Source: Sphingobacterium olei
GTDB taxonomy: Bacteria; Bacteroidota; Bacteroidia; Sphingobacteriales; Sphingobacteriaceae
Assembly: GCF_005048855.1 (NCBI RefSeq)
Contig: NZ_SUME01000005.1
Location: forward strand, 186,001-250,000
DNA length: 64,000 nt
Reading direction: 5' to 3'
The notes beneath the pieces are model-generated. The model was not told the DNA's origin, made no database searches, and saw nothing but the letters and a program-made list of their open reading frames with translations. Both the position numbers and the translations under genes were made by a program. Positions 1-8,167 of this stretch are shown piece after piece (positions within the stretch are counted from its first letter, which is position 1; each line of letters starts with the position of its first letter).

Positions 1-1299
1 GTATTAGATCCGCAAGGTACATTACAAGCTAATCAACAGGCGATCTGGCTTATGTTCAACATGACCGGATTTGTTGCTGCACTGATGTTTAGAATGTACA
101 GTGACGATAGCATCGAGCGCCTGGAGAATATGTTCCGTACCACCTGGAAGGGTGGCGTGACCCACATTCTTATTTTTTCGATCTCTGTAGAGCTCGATCA
201 GCGCGTCGGTGGGATGCTGATCTTTCTAGTCAGCTTAGCTACAGTAATGGTTTTATACTACATTATCTCGCGCATGTTTATGACCTATGTCTACACCGTA
301 TTTCCGAAGCGGTTCAATTGGTATAAGCAGGTTGTGATTATCGGTAATGGCGCTTATCTGGCACCTGTTGCCAATTACTTCGAGCGTCACCGCCCTTTTT
401 ACCATGTCAATACCATACAATATAAAGATGAAGAGATGCTGGCGAGTAAAGAGGAAAACCTGAATCGCTTCAAAAAATATTTTCAGCAGGTATCTACGGC
501 AGGTATCCACGATGTATTTATCGTGACCTCGCCCGATATGTACAGCTACAGCAAGGAATTGGTGCAAGCGGCCGATCATCAATGTGTACAGCTTAATTTC
601 GTACCGGCCATGACCGCCAATATCAGCTATTCGGGTACAGCAATGCCTTCAGTCAGCATGGAGCTTCCTGTTATCCAGTCGCACGGCGAGCGCATGTCCA
701 ATATGGAAAACCGCGTTAAGAAACGTCTGATAGATATGCTCATCTCCGGTCTGGTCATCGTTTTCCTACTCAGCTGGATGGTGCCATTAATCGGGCTGCT
801 GATTAAGTTGCAAAGCCCGGGGCCTATCTTCTTTAAGCAATTGCGCTCGGGTCGTAACAACAAGCCTTTTTACTGTTACAAATTCCGCAGCATGGTCGTC
901 AATAAAGAGTCCAATGCCAAGCAGGCAACCAAAGACGATAAGCGGGTTACGGCGATCGGTAAGTTCTTGCGCAAGAGCAGCCTGGATGAGTTTCCGCAGT
1001 TTATCAACGTGTTCCTCGGCCAGATGTCTGTCGTAGGGCCACGCCCGCACATGCTATCGCATACCGAGCATTACAGTCAGTTGATCCAGCACTATATGGT
1101 ACGCCAATTTGTGAAACCCGGTATCACCGGCTGGGCGCAGGTCAATGGATACCGTGGTGAAACGAAGGATCCCGAATTGATGGCACGCCGTGTAGAGCAC
1201 GATATCGACTACATGCAAAACTGGTCGGCCATGCTCGATTTCAAGATTGTCTGTATGACAGCGATCAACATTGCCGGCAGGGAAAAAGATGTCTATTAA
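1..1299 (+). CDS. Undecaprenyl-phosphate sugar phosphotransferase (initiating EPS glycosyltransferase), 5' end missing
   Basis: This enzyme would start repeat-unit synthesis by moving a sugar-1-phosphate from a nucleotide sugar onto undecaprenyl phosphate at the inner membrane. The reading frame is open from base 1 with no stop upstream of the first ATG at 52, so the N-terminus lies outside the window; about 430 residues are visible against about 460-470 in the family. The N-terminal part is a membrane and Rossmann-like region (VVIIGNGAY, near residue 97 counted from the ATG). The C-terminal part is a bacterial sugar transferase domain: a membrane helix after KKRLID, then KFRSM, LRKSSLDEFPQ, the VVGPRPH motif and the KPGITGWAQVNG motif. 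It heads the plus-strand polysaccharide cluster. Which sugar is transferred cannot be read from the sequence. Confidence in the family is high. Confidence 0.92.
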   Translation, partial: VLDPQGTLQANQQAIWLMFNMTGFVAALMFRMYSDDSIERLENMFRTTWKGGVTHILIFSISVELDQRVGGMLIFLVSLATVMVLYYIISRMFMTYVYTVFPKRFNWYKQVVIIGNGAYLAPVANYFERHRPFYHVNTIQYKDEEMLASKEENLNRFKKYFQQVSTAGIHDVFIVTSPDMYSYSKELVQAADHQCVQLNFVPAMTANISYSGTAMPSVSMELPVIQSHGERMSNMENRVKKRLIDMLISGLVIVFLLSWMVPLIGLLIKLQSPGPIFFKQLRSGRNNKPFYCYKFRSMVVNKESNAKQATKDDKRVTAIGKFLRKSSLDEFPQFINVFLGQMSVVGPRPHMLSHTEHYSQLIQHYMVRQFVKPGITGWAQVNGYRGETKDPELMARRVEHDIDYMQNWSAMLDFKIVCMTAINIAGREKDVY

Positions 1300-1324
1300 T
1301 TGACTAAAAAACCACTTATTATAT

Positions 1325-2080
1325 ATGAACAGATTATACATGAACAAACCAATTACAGTGCGTAAGGCAGCGATCAGATTGTTGCTTGCGTTGTTTGCTA
1401 TACTGGGCGTTTCCTCGCTGCAGGCAAATACAGTAGAAAACCGTCAGGATAGCATTTACAACGATTCCACATTTCCCTTATACTTGGGGGTGCACGTCGG
1501 AACTACCGGATTTGGGCTGCAGTTGTCCACACCGCTGGGCGATCAATTTGGTGTACGTTTAGGGGCTAGTTTTATGCCATTTAATACCAGTATCCAAGGC
1601 AATTACAGCACCCGCGAAACCGAGTCCGATGTCAAAGTTAGGGCACACAATATTTCGGCCTTATTCTCTTGGACACCGTTTTACCAAAGCGCGGGTTTCT
1701 TCCGTTCGTTTGCGGTCAATGCCGGGGGCGCTTTCTTCTATAACCTGGATGGTGAATTGACGACCAAGCTTGCAGAGCCTTACCGTCACGGCGATATCCT
1801 GATCGACGAAGATGAGGTCGGCGAGATCAATACGGATATCAAGTATAAAAAAACCATTTCTCCGTATTTAGGCGTTGGTTTCAACGATATCAAGCTGGGT
1901 GACGGTTTCTCCCTGCAGGTAGATTTGGGATCCTATTACCTTCCTAAGCCAAGCGTATCCATTACGGGGACGGGTTTGTTAGAAGGCAATGGTGGTAATG
2001 CCGCTACTGTGGAAAACAACATCAAGAACTACCGCTTTCTTCCCCGTGTAGAGGTAGGTGTAAGCTACCGGATTAGATAA
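1325..2080 (+). CDS. Outer-membrane beta-barrel protein of the EPS locus
   Basis: This is a 251-residue protein with a signal peptide (basic start, hydrophobic stretch, cleavage likely near SSLQA). The mature part has alternating polar and hydrophobic residues, many Gly and aromatic residues (LGVHVGTTGFGLQLSTPLG) and a C-terminus ending GVSYRIR, as expected for a small outer-membrane barrel. The start is either 1325 or the second ATG at 1340, which better fits a signal peptide. It lies 25 bases after the sugar transferase and 32 bases before a lipoprotein gene, so all three are probably co-transcribed. No catalytic motif is visible. A role in export or surface attachment of the polysaccharide is inferred from position only. 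Confidence 0.75.
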   Translation: MNRLYMNKPITVRKAAIRLLLALFAILGVSSLQANTVENRQDSIYNDSTFPLYLGVHVGTTGFGLQLSTPLGDQFGVRLGASFMPFNTSIQGNYSTRETESDVKVRAHNISALFSWTPFYQSAGFFRSFAVNAGGAFFYNLDGELTTKLAEPYRHGDILIDEDEVGEINTDIKYKKTISPYLGVGFNDIKLGDGFSLQVDLGSYYLPKPSVSITGTGLLEGNGGNAATVENNIKNYRFLPRVEVGVSYRIR

Positions 2081-2112
2081 GTCATTCTTAACGCAAATAA
2101 AGAAATAAAGAC

Positions 2113-3747
2113 ATGAATTTTAAAAAATTACCCATATACGCCATGACCTGCACCCTGCTTTGGGGCGCCATCTCATGCGAGAGTCCATTGAAGGACTTCA
2201 ACCTTGTGATCAGCAGCGAGGTGATCAAGCATTCTGCTACGCTGCAGGTGCGGGATACAGGCAATGAACCTGTCAACAATGTAACGATCAAGTTGCTTTC
2301 GGGTGATACCGAAGATATCTACAACCTCAGTGGATACAAAGATTTTAAATTAAACGGCGACATGGTCACCTTTGGCGTCGATCCAAAGCGTACACCTACA
2401 GCGGCTAATCCCATTACGTTCCGTATCGAGATCAGCGGAGCGGGCTATTTAACTCAAGTTGTTCCGGTGACCATAGCCGATGTGTCTACAGGTATCCAAC
2501 CGGTGCAATTGGTTAAGCCAACGGAAGTTCCCGATGGTGTTGAAGTCATTGTAGAAAACATACAGTTAGGCGCCAATGGCACCTTAGCAGCGGCCACTAC
2601 GATTGTACTTGACAAAGAAGGTGAAGGAACAAAAGGTAATATTGATATTTCTTTACCAGCAGGACTTCAATTTAGAGATGCGAGCGGCAATGCCATTGTC
2701 GGCGGCGTCTTAACGGCCAATGTTTCCTCTATCGATGCAAGCGATCCAGCAGCCTTAGCCTTATTTCCGGGTGGAAAGCTAACATCAGATGCTGTTGTCG
2801 GTCCAAACGGAGAAACGCAATCAGGAACGTTTAATCCAGCCGCTACGACCGTGATCAAAATGTCTGTTGGTGGTACATCCGTACGTCAGTTCAGCGCGCC
2901 TATCGCAATTTCGATGGGAATTAATCCGGATTTCGTCGATGCAACAACAGGACAGCCTGTTATGGCCGGTACGCAGTTATCGATCTATAGCTATGACGAG
3001 AGCGATCCAAATGCCGTGTGGAAATACGAGAAAAATGCAACCGTTACCGGCTCCGCAGCTACTGGTTACTCCTTGAATTTCGATATCGATCACTTAACGA
3101 CATTTGTAGCAGGTAACTTTGTAGCTTCATGTGACCCAGTAAGCACCATCGACTTTACAGCAGATTGGATGGCACAGGGCTTTACTTACCCGTTGGTGGT
3201 ACAAGCTGTACAACATGGCAATGTAATTGCGAGCAGCACATTCTCCATTAGCGAGAGCAACAAGACAGCAGCTTTAGCCTACTTACCAGCAAATGCCGGG
3301 GTACAAATTGTGGTTCGTAATAACGACGGCGATATCGTAGCCCAAGCGCCTTTGGCAGCCTGCGGTAGTGCGACAACGATCAATCTTCCGGATCCGAATC
3401 CGGTTATTGAGCCTAAGGTAACCTTACAGTTGTATGTACGTTGTCCGGGACAAACCAATGTGCTTACCGTATTGCCAACCTTCGAGTTGCAGTACCGGAT
3501 CGCAGGAACAGGTACTTTTGAATATCTGGGTCAAGTAACCAACGGTTTCTTACAGACTACACTGTTAAAATCCGATGGTACACGATATGACTTCCGTGCC
3601 GTCTATAATGACCGCGTGAAGGTTGTGAATAATAAAACAGTAAATGAGGATAATACCGGTACGGTAGGTATTGGCGCCAATGATATCATTGGCGAGAAAG
3701 CAGGTGCGACGAACTTGGCGATCCTTACCGAAGAGTGTAAAAATTAA
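2113..3747 (+). CDS. Uncharacterised surface lipoprotein of the EPS locus
   Basis: A 544-residue protein with a lipoprotein signal (hydrophobic stretch ending AISC, Cys about residue 22). The mature protein is rich in Thr, Val, Asn and Ala and looks like a series of beta-sandwich modules; the first part (residues about 45-135) resembles an Ig-like or carboxypeptidase-regulatory fold. Two Cys in the last 120 residues (LYVRCPGQTN and the C-terminal TEECKN) could pair. I recognise no enzymatic motif and cannot assign a named family. It follows the barrel protein by 32 bases, so the two may form a surface pair that holds or displays the polysaccharide; this is inference. Confidence 0.7.
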   Translation: MNFKKLPIYAMTCTLLWGAISCESPLKDFNLVISSEVIKHSATLQVRDTGNEPVNNVTIKLLSGDTEDIYNLSGYKDFKLNGDMVTFGVDPKRTPTAANPITFRIEISGAGYLTQVVPVTIADVSTGIQPVQLVKPTEVPDGVEVIVENIQLGANGTLAAATTIVLDKEGEGTKGNIDISLPAGLQFRDASGNAIVGGVLTANVSSIDASDPAALALFPGGKLTSDAVVGPNGETQSGTFNPAATTVIKMSVGGTSVRQFSAPIAISMGINPDFVDATTGQPVMAGTQLSIYSYDESDPNAVWKYEKNATVTGSAATGYSLNFDIDHLTTFVAGNFVASCDPVSTIDFTADWMAQGFTYPLVVQAVQHGNVIASSTFSISESNKTAALAYLPANAGVQIVVRNNDGDIVAQAPLAACGSATTINLPDPNPVIEPKVTLQLYVRCPGQTNVLTVLPTFELQYRIAGTGTFEYLGQVTNGFLQTTLLKSDGTRYDFRAVYNDRVKVVNNKTVNEDNTGTVGIGANDIIGEKAGATNLAILTEECKN

Positions 3748-3784
3748 TAGTAAGTAGTAGATAGGGAGGGCTGTTAAAAGTTAC

Positions 3785-3966
3785 GACGTCATTGCGAGGA
3801 GGAATTTTTTCTCCGTCATTGCGAGGAGGAACGACGAAGCAATCTAAGCAGCCCTAATCCCATCTAAGAATAAAAGAAAGCTCCGTCACTGCGAAAGGCA
3901 ACCCTCTCTGTCATCGAGGAGGTAGTTTTTCTCCGGTCATCGCGAGAAGGAACGACGAAGCAATCT
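3785..3966. repeat. Degenerate dispersed repeat array (CGTCATTGCGAGGAGGAA family)
   Basis: Short related units recur in the gap between the lipoprotein and the phosphatase gene. The unit CGTCATTGCGAGGAGGAA occurs at about 3787 and 3814. Degenerate forms begin near 3883, 3909 and 3933, and two units continue into AACGACGAAGCAATCT (3830-3845, 3951-3966). They look like small intergenic repeats scattered in Bacteroidota genomes rather than coding DNA. No ORF crosses them. They could act in the transcript between two parts of the operon, but no clear hairpin forms within a single unit. Confidence 0.7.
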
Positions 3967-3976
3967 TTAAGAATTA

Positions 3977-4038
3977 ACAAGTGTATGCTTGTTATTGTAG
4001 GGGAATATTCCGGCCGACCGGCTTCGGCCGGATATTTC
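3977..4038 (+). terminator. Two hairpins in the lipoprotein-phosphatase gap (possible attenuator)
   Basis: The first hairpin is AACAAG / CTTGTT around a 6-base loop (3977-3994). The second pairs the arms CCGGCCGA and TCGGCCGG within 4010-4031, extended by a partly paired AT flank from 4003 to 4038. Neither is followed by a strong T-run, so an intrinsic terminator is not certain. Partial read-through, mRNA processing, or a boundary before a second promoter are all possible. Just downstream (4074-4100) the short motif GCAGATTC is repeated in tandem and then varied to GCGAATTC. The remaining bases up to the ATG at 4114 hold nothing else I can name. Confidence 0.4.
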
Positions 4039-4113
4039 AATACAATTGCAAATTACCTAAAATTTACAAATAGGCAGATTCGCAGATTCGCGAATTCGCA
4101 ATAACAAAAAAGC

Positions 4114-4872
4114 ATGTTCTCCATCTTCAACCGAAAACGTCAGCATACCGATCTCAGCTGGATCCAAGTGGATATGCATTCGCATATTTTACCCAGTATA
4201 GATGATGGTTGCAGAGAACTAAGTGAGAGTTTGATCCTCTTGGATCGTCTCCATGCGGTGGGGTTAACCCAGTTTTACTTTACCCCACATATCTTTCGAG
4301 AACTATACCCCAATACCCCAGCTACGATTGCTTCGGCTTTTGAACAGGTTCAGACAGCAAGTACATCAACTGTAAAGGTTGGCTATGCGGCCGAGTATAT
4401 GGTGGATACAGCTTTTGAGCAGCTTTTACTTGATCCGGAGGTCGAACTGCTTACCTTACCCGGTAAGTATATTTTGATCGAGATGTCGTATATGCAGGAG
4501 AGCAAGCAGATTGAGAAGACCGTGTTCGATTTACAGGTTTTGGGTTACAGGCCTATTTTGGCCCATCCCGAGCGTTATATTTTTTACCATCAGCAACCCG
4601 AGCGCATTAAGCATTTACGGGATATCGGTTGCCTGCTGCAGGTTAACCTGTTGTCGGTATATGGGTATTATGGGCTTAATGAGAAGCGCATGGCACGTTA
4701 CCTGATGGATAAAGGATGGATCGATTTGATCGGTACAGATGTACATCATGAACGTCACGTCAAGGCAATAGAATACGGTATAAAAAAAGAAGATATTTCA
4801 GATTATTTTAAGAAGTGCAAGATCCAAAATCAAAGCCTATTTACAGGCATCAGCTCGGCGAAAATAATATAA
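4114..4872 (+). CDS. CpsB/CapC-type tyrosine-protein phosphatase (PHP domain)
   Basis: A 252-residue PHP-fold metallophosphatase that would dephosphorylate the tyrosine-rich tail of the BY-kinase encoded two genes downstream, controlling polysaccharide chain length and export. Metal-ligand motifs are visible in family order: DMHSH (residues 20-24), TPH (His59), AAEY (Glu94), HPER (His151) and GTDVHH (Asp209 to His212). It lacks a signal peptide and should be cytoplasmic. The start at 4114 gives a normal family length. It follows a 366-base repeat-rich gap, so it may begin a new transcript, and it precedes the Wza-like gene by 45 bases. Family confidence is high. Confidence 0.92.
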   Translation: MFSIFNRKRQHTDLSWIQVDMHSHILPSIDDGCRELSESLILLDRLHAVGLTQFYFTPHIFRELYPNTPATIASAFEQVQTASTSTVKVGYAAEYMVDTAFEQLLLDPEVELLTLPGKYILIEMSYMQESKQIEKTVFDLQVLGYRPILAHPERYIFYHQQPERIKHLRDIGCLLQVNLLSVYGYYGLNEKRMARYLMDKGWIDLIGTDVHHERHVKAIEYGIKKEDISDYFKKCKIQNQSLFTGISSAKII

Positions 4873-4917
4873 AATAACATATGGAACATAAAAACTAAAT
4901 CCCCATCCCCTACAATA

Positions 4918-5742
4918 ATGAATAAGTATAACATGAAAAAAATTAAGCCAACATCCCAACGGTGGTTGCAATTGTTATTTCCGTTGTTGCTGTTACTGTT
5001 GATGAACAGCTGTGTAGTTACGAAGAAAACGGTCTATTTCAACGATCTCTCATCCGATACCCTATTAACAAATCGTATAGCAGCCAAATTCGAAGAACCT
5101 CGGATCCAGGCCGATGATATTCTGAGCATTCAGGTCACAACGATCGATCCCCAAAGTACCCAGATTGTTAATCAGACTATGGCGACCCAAGCCATAGGTG
5201 CATCTTCGTCGACAAATACGGGAAACCAGATGATTTCCGGCTTTGTGGTCGATAAAGAAGGTTTTGTGCAGCTTAATTTATTAGGTAAGATAGAAGTTGC
5301 GGGGTTGACAACTTTTGAAGCCCGTAAAGCAATTGAGACACAAGCGCAGAAGTATTATAATAATCCCACCGTTCAAGTACGTTTTGCAAACTATAAAATC
5401 ACCGTATTGGGCGAGGTGAATCGTCCGGCTACCTATACCGTTCCGAATGAAAAGGTAACCATTTTTGATGCCTTGGGTTTAGCGGGAGATTTGACCATCC
5501 ACGGCAAACGTGAAAATATTTTGTTGGTACGCGAAGAAAGTGGAACAAATGAACTGGTGCGGCTAAACCTCAATGATTCCCAATTGCTACAGTCCCCCTA
5601 TTTTTACCTGAAGCAAGGCGATGTACTTTATGTAGAGCCGGGGAAATCAAAGGTGGCACAGACCAATGCGCAGCGCACACAGCTGATTGCTATCGCATCC
5701 TCGATTATTTCATTATTGGTGACATTGGCTGTTAGGCTTTAA
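4918..5742 (+). CDS. Wza-like polysaccharide export outer-membrane lipoprotein
   Basis: A 274-residue protein forming the outer-membrane export channel or its periplasmic part. A second ATG at 4933 gives a better placed signal peptide; the lipobox ends MNSC with Cys32 counted from the first ATG. The poly-export domain (IQADDILSIQVTT to VQVRFANYKITVLGEV, about residues 62-160) is followed by one SLBB domain (NRPATYTVPNEKVTIFDALGLAGDL, about 163-190). A hydrophobic helix near 254-273 is usual for Bacteroidota members, which are shorter than the E. coli protein. It sits 15 bases before the kinase gene, the standard pairing. Confidence 0.93.
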   Translation: MNKYNMKKIKPTSQRWLQLLFPLLLLLLMNSCVVTKKTVYFNDLSSDTLLTNRIAAKFEEPRIQADDILSIQVTTIDPQSTQIVNQTMATQAIGASSSTNTGNQMISGFVVDKEGFVQLNLLGKIEVAGLTTFEARKAIETQAQKYYNNPTVQVRFANYKITVLGEVNRPATYTVPNEKVTIFDALGLAGDLTIHGKRENILLVREESGTNELVRLNLNDSQLLQSPYFYLKQGDVLYVEPGKSKVAQTNAQRTQLIAIASSIISLLVTLAVRL

Positions 5743-5757
5743 GATACTTGCATTATT

Positions 5758-8127
5758 ATGAATAAAAATAAATCAGACTGGGAAGACGAATTCGAATTCG
5801 AAGACCGGAAGTCGGATAATAAGGAATTGCTTCGTTTTATTGGACGTATTTTAGCCAATTGGTATTGGTTTGTACTCTGCGCTATAGCAGGGTTGCTTGT
5901 GGCATTTATATACTTACGTTATACGGTCCCTACCTACAAAGTTCATGCAAAATTGTTGGTCTCTGATGATAAAAAGGGCGGTGGTATGATGTCTTCTTCT
6001 TTGGGAGATTTATCCGGTTTAATGGGGGCCAAAAATTCCGTAGATAATGAAGTGGAAGTATTGCGAACAGGAGATCTGATGCGTGAGATGGTTCTTGCTG
6101 AGCAGGCATATATATCCTATTTTAATACCGGTAAAGTACACAAAATTCCTATATTGCGGAGCCCGTATATGGTTAATCTATTGTCAGATCCGGATTCGAT
6201 AAGGAAGTCGATTAATCTTAAAATTAATCAATTAGATAAGCAGGAGCTTGAATTGTCAAATGCGGATACGTCCTTTCGCGTGAAGGTTAGTAGCCCTTTT
6301 AACATTAGAGAAGTCGGAACTTTAATGTTGACACCGGCTTTAGGCAGTTATGATGTAAATGAGACTTATAGTTTTTTGCTAACGCCAGTTCGTAAAGTAA
6401 CTGACGGACTTATGGGGGCATTAACGGTAGAGGTGACGAATAAGTTGGTTTCGACAATTGATTTGACTTTTGAAACTCAATTACCGAAGCAAGGGGAACA
6501 ATTTTTACGAACGCTAATTCAAAAATATGTAGAGCTAAACTTGCACGATAAAAATGTAATTGCAGATTCTACTTTGTCATTTATAAATACCCGTCTTCGC
6601 AGTATTACAGAGGAATTAGCCAGTGTTGAGGACAGAATATCAGGCTATAAAAAGAGTACGCAGTTAGCAGATATTTCGCAACAAAGTCGGATTCTATTGG
6701 AAAGCTCAGCAGATTATACTAAAATCTTAGCGGAGGCGGAAACGCAATTGGCTATGTTGGACGCCATGTCTACCTATTTAAAGGATAGTCAAAATCCTCG
6801 GGTAGTTCCTTCTTCGGTTATACCGCAAGATGTAGCCTTTAATGCGCTGATTTCACGTTATAATGAATTGGTGTTGCAACGTGAGCGTTTGCTCATGGCA
6901 AATACGGAAGATAATCCGTTGGTACAGAATGTGACATTCCAGATCGCTAATTTGCGTGCCGATATGATCAATAATGTGGCAACAACGCGTAGATCACTTG
7001 AATTAAATAAGCAGAGTCAAGTTGAATTGGCCAAGCGCGTTACTTCGCAAATACAGCAAGTTCCTACCATCGAACGAGGGTATATAGATTTGGCTCGTTT
7101 GCAACAAATCAAGCAAGCACAGTATATTTTCTTACAAGAAAAATGGGAGGAAACAGCCATCGGACGCACAGCCAATGTATCCAATTCGAAGGTAATTGAT
7201 TCACCAAAATCGGAGGAACTTCCCTTTGCGCCAAATCGTAAATTGGTTCTCGCATTTGGATTAGTTGTGGGCTTACTTGTCCCTTTTGGAATTTTGTACG
7301 GAAAAGACTTATTAAATGTACGCATTCAGACAATTAATGATGTACAAGAGGGTTCACATTTATCCATTTTAGGAGCTATAGCCCACTCTGACGAGCATGA
7401 CCAAATAGTAGTGACAAAGACTTCGCGTTCTGCAATTGCGGAACAGTTTCGTGCTTTACGTACGAATTTGGAGTTTTCTCTGCAGGGAGGTAAGACGATT
7501 TTGTTTTCTTCTTCGATGTCTGGTGAAGGGAAGTCTTATGTCGCATTAAATCTCGCGGTTTCCTTGGCTTTGTTGGATAAGAGGGTATTGCTAATGGAAC
7601 TTGATCTGCGGAAGCCCTCTGTCACTGCTAAGCTAGGATTGGCCGCAGGAAAGGGGTTTTCGCATTATGTGGTACGACCTGATATGCGCTTAGAAGAAAT
7701 TGTCATGGCTTCTGGTGCGCATGAGAATGTGCATCTGATTCAAGCTGGTGCCATTCCTCCAAATCCAGCGGAATTATTGGTACATACGCGCACGGAACAA
7801 TTGATGAGTCAACTTAACGATCAATACGATTACATCCTAATGGATGCACCACCTGTCGGTATGGTAACCGATGCGCAGCTCCTATCGCGTTATGCGGATG
7901 CTTGTCTCTATTTAGTTCGTCAAGGCTTTACGTATAAGGAACAATTACGTATTCCAAATGATTTGCAGGCAAAAGGTAAAATCCATCCTATACACCTCGT
8001 AGTTAATGATGTACAGGCTAAGGGGGGCTATTATAGCAATTATGGGTATGGTTACGGCTACGGTTATGGTTACGGAGATTATGGACAAGTAACGAAAAAG
8101 AAAAAGTGGTGGAAATTTTGGAAATAA
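5758..8127 (+). CDS. Wzc-like polysaccharide co-polymerase / BY-kinase
   Basis: A 789-residue inner-membrane tyrosine autokinase that sets chain length and couples polymerisation to export. There is a Wzz-type N-terminal domain with a first membrane helix near residues 35-57, a long periplasmic coiled-coil region (about 240-480, including the TIERGYIDLARLQQI segment of the GNVR type) and a second helix near 493-512. The cytoplasmic kinase domain shows Walker A (SGEGKS, about 588-593), Walker A' (LLMELDLRKPS, about 612-622) and Walker B (ILMDAPPVG, about 693-701). The tail from about residue 758 is a Tyr cluster of alternating Gly and Tyr, then a basic KKKKWWKFWK end. The cognate phosphatase is encoded just upstream. 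Confidence 0.95.
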   Translation: MNKNKSDWEDEFEFEDRKSDNKELLRFIGRILANWYWFVLCAIAGLLVAFIYLRYTVPTYKVHAKLLVSDDKKGGGMMSSSLGDLSGLMGAKNSVDNEVEVLRTGDLMREMVLAEQAYISYFNTGKVHKIPILRSPYMVNLLSDPDSIRKSINLKINQLDKQELELSNADTSFRVKVSSPFNIREVGTLMLTPALGSYDVNETYSFLLTPVRKVTDGLMGALTVEVTNKLVSTIDLTFETQLPKQGEQFLRTLIQKYVELNLHDKNVIADSTLSFINTRLRSITEELASVEDRISGYKKSTQLADISQQSRILLESSADYTKILAEAETQLAMLDAMSTYLKDSQNPRVVPSSVIPQDVAFNALISRYNELVLQRERLLMANTEDNPLVQNVTFQIANLRADMINNVATTRRSLELNKQSQVELAKRVTSQIQQVPTIERGYIDLARLQQIKQAQYIFLQEKWEETAIGRTANVSNSKVIDSPKSEELPFAPNRKLVLAFGLVVGLLVPFGILYGKDLLNVRIQTINDVQEGSHLSILGAIAHSDEHDQIVVTKTSRSAIAEQFRALRTNLEFSLQGGKTILFSSSMSGEGKSYVALNLAVSLALLDKRVLLMELDLRKPSVTAKLGLAAGKGFSHYVVRPDMRLEEIVMASGAHENVHLIQAGAIPPNPAELLVHTRTEQLMSQLNDQYDYILMDAPPVGMVTDAQLLSRYADACLYLVRQGFTYKEQLRIPNDLQAKGKIHPIHLVVNDVQAKGGYYSNYGYGYGYGYGYGDYGQVTKKKKWWKFWK

Positions 8128-8167
8128 TAGTTTCCGGTTATTTAATGATTGAATAGAAATTAGTATT

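Noticed and set aside
253..582. Minus-strand ORF of 109 codons inside the sugar transferase gene
   Set aside because: It lies wholly within a confident gene on the other strand and has no recognisable protein features.
3785..3966. CRISPR or insertion sequence remnant
   Set aside because: Units are degenerate and unevenly spaced, with no spacer pattern and no transposase frame.
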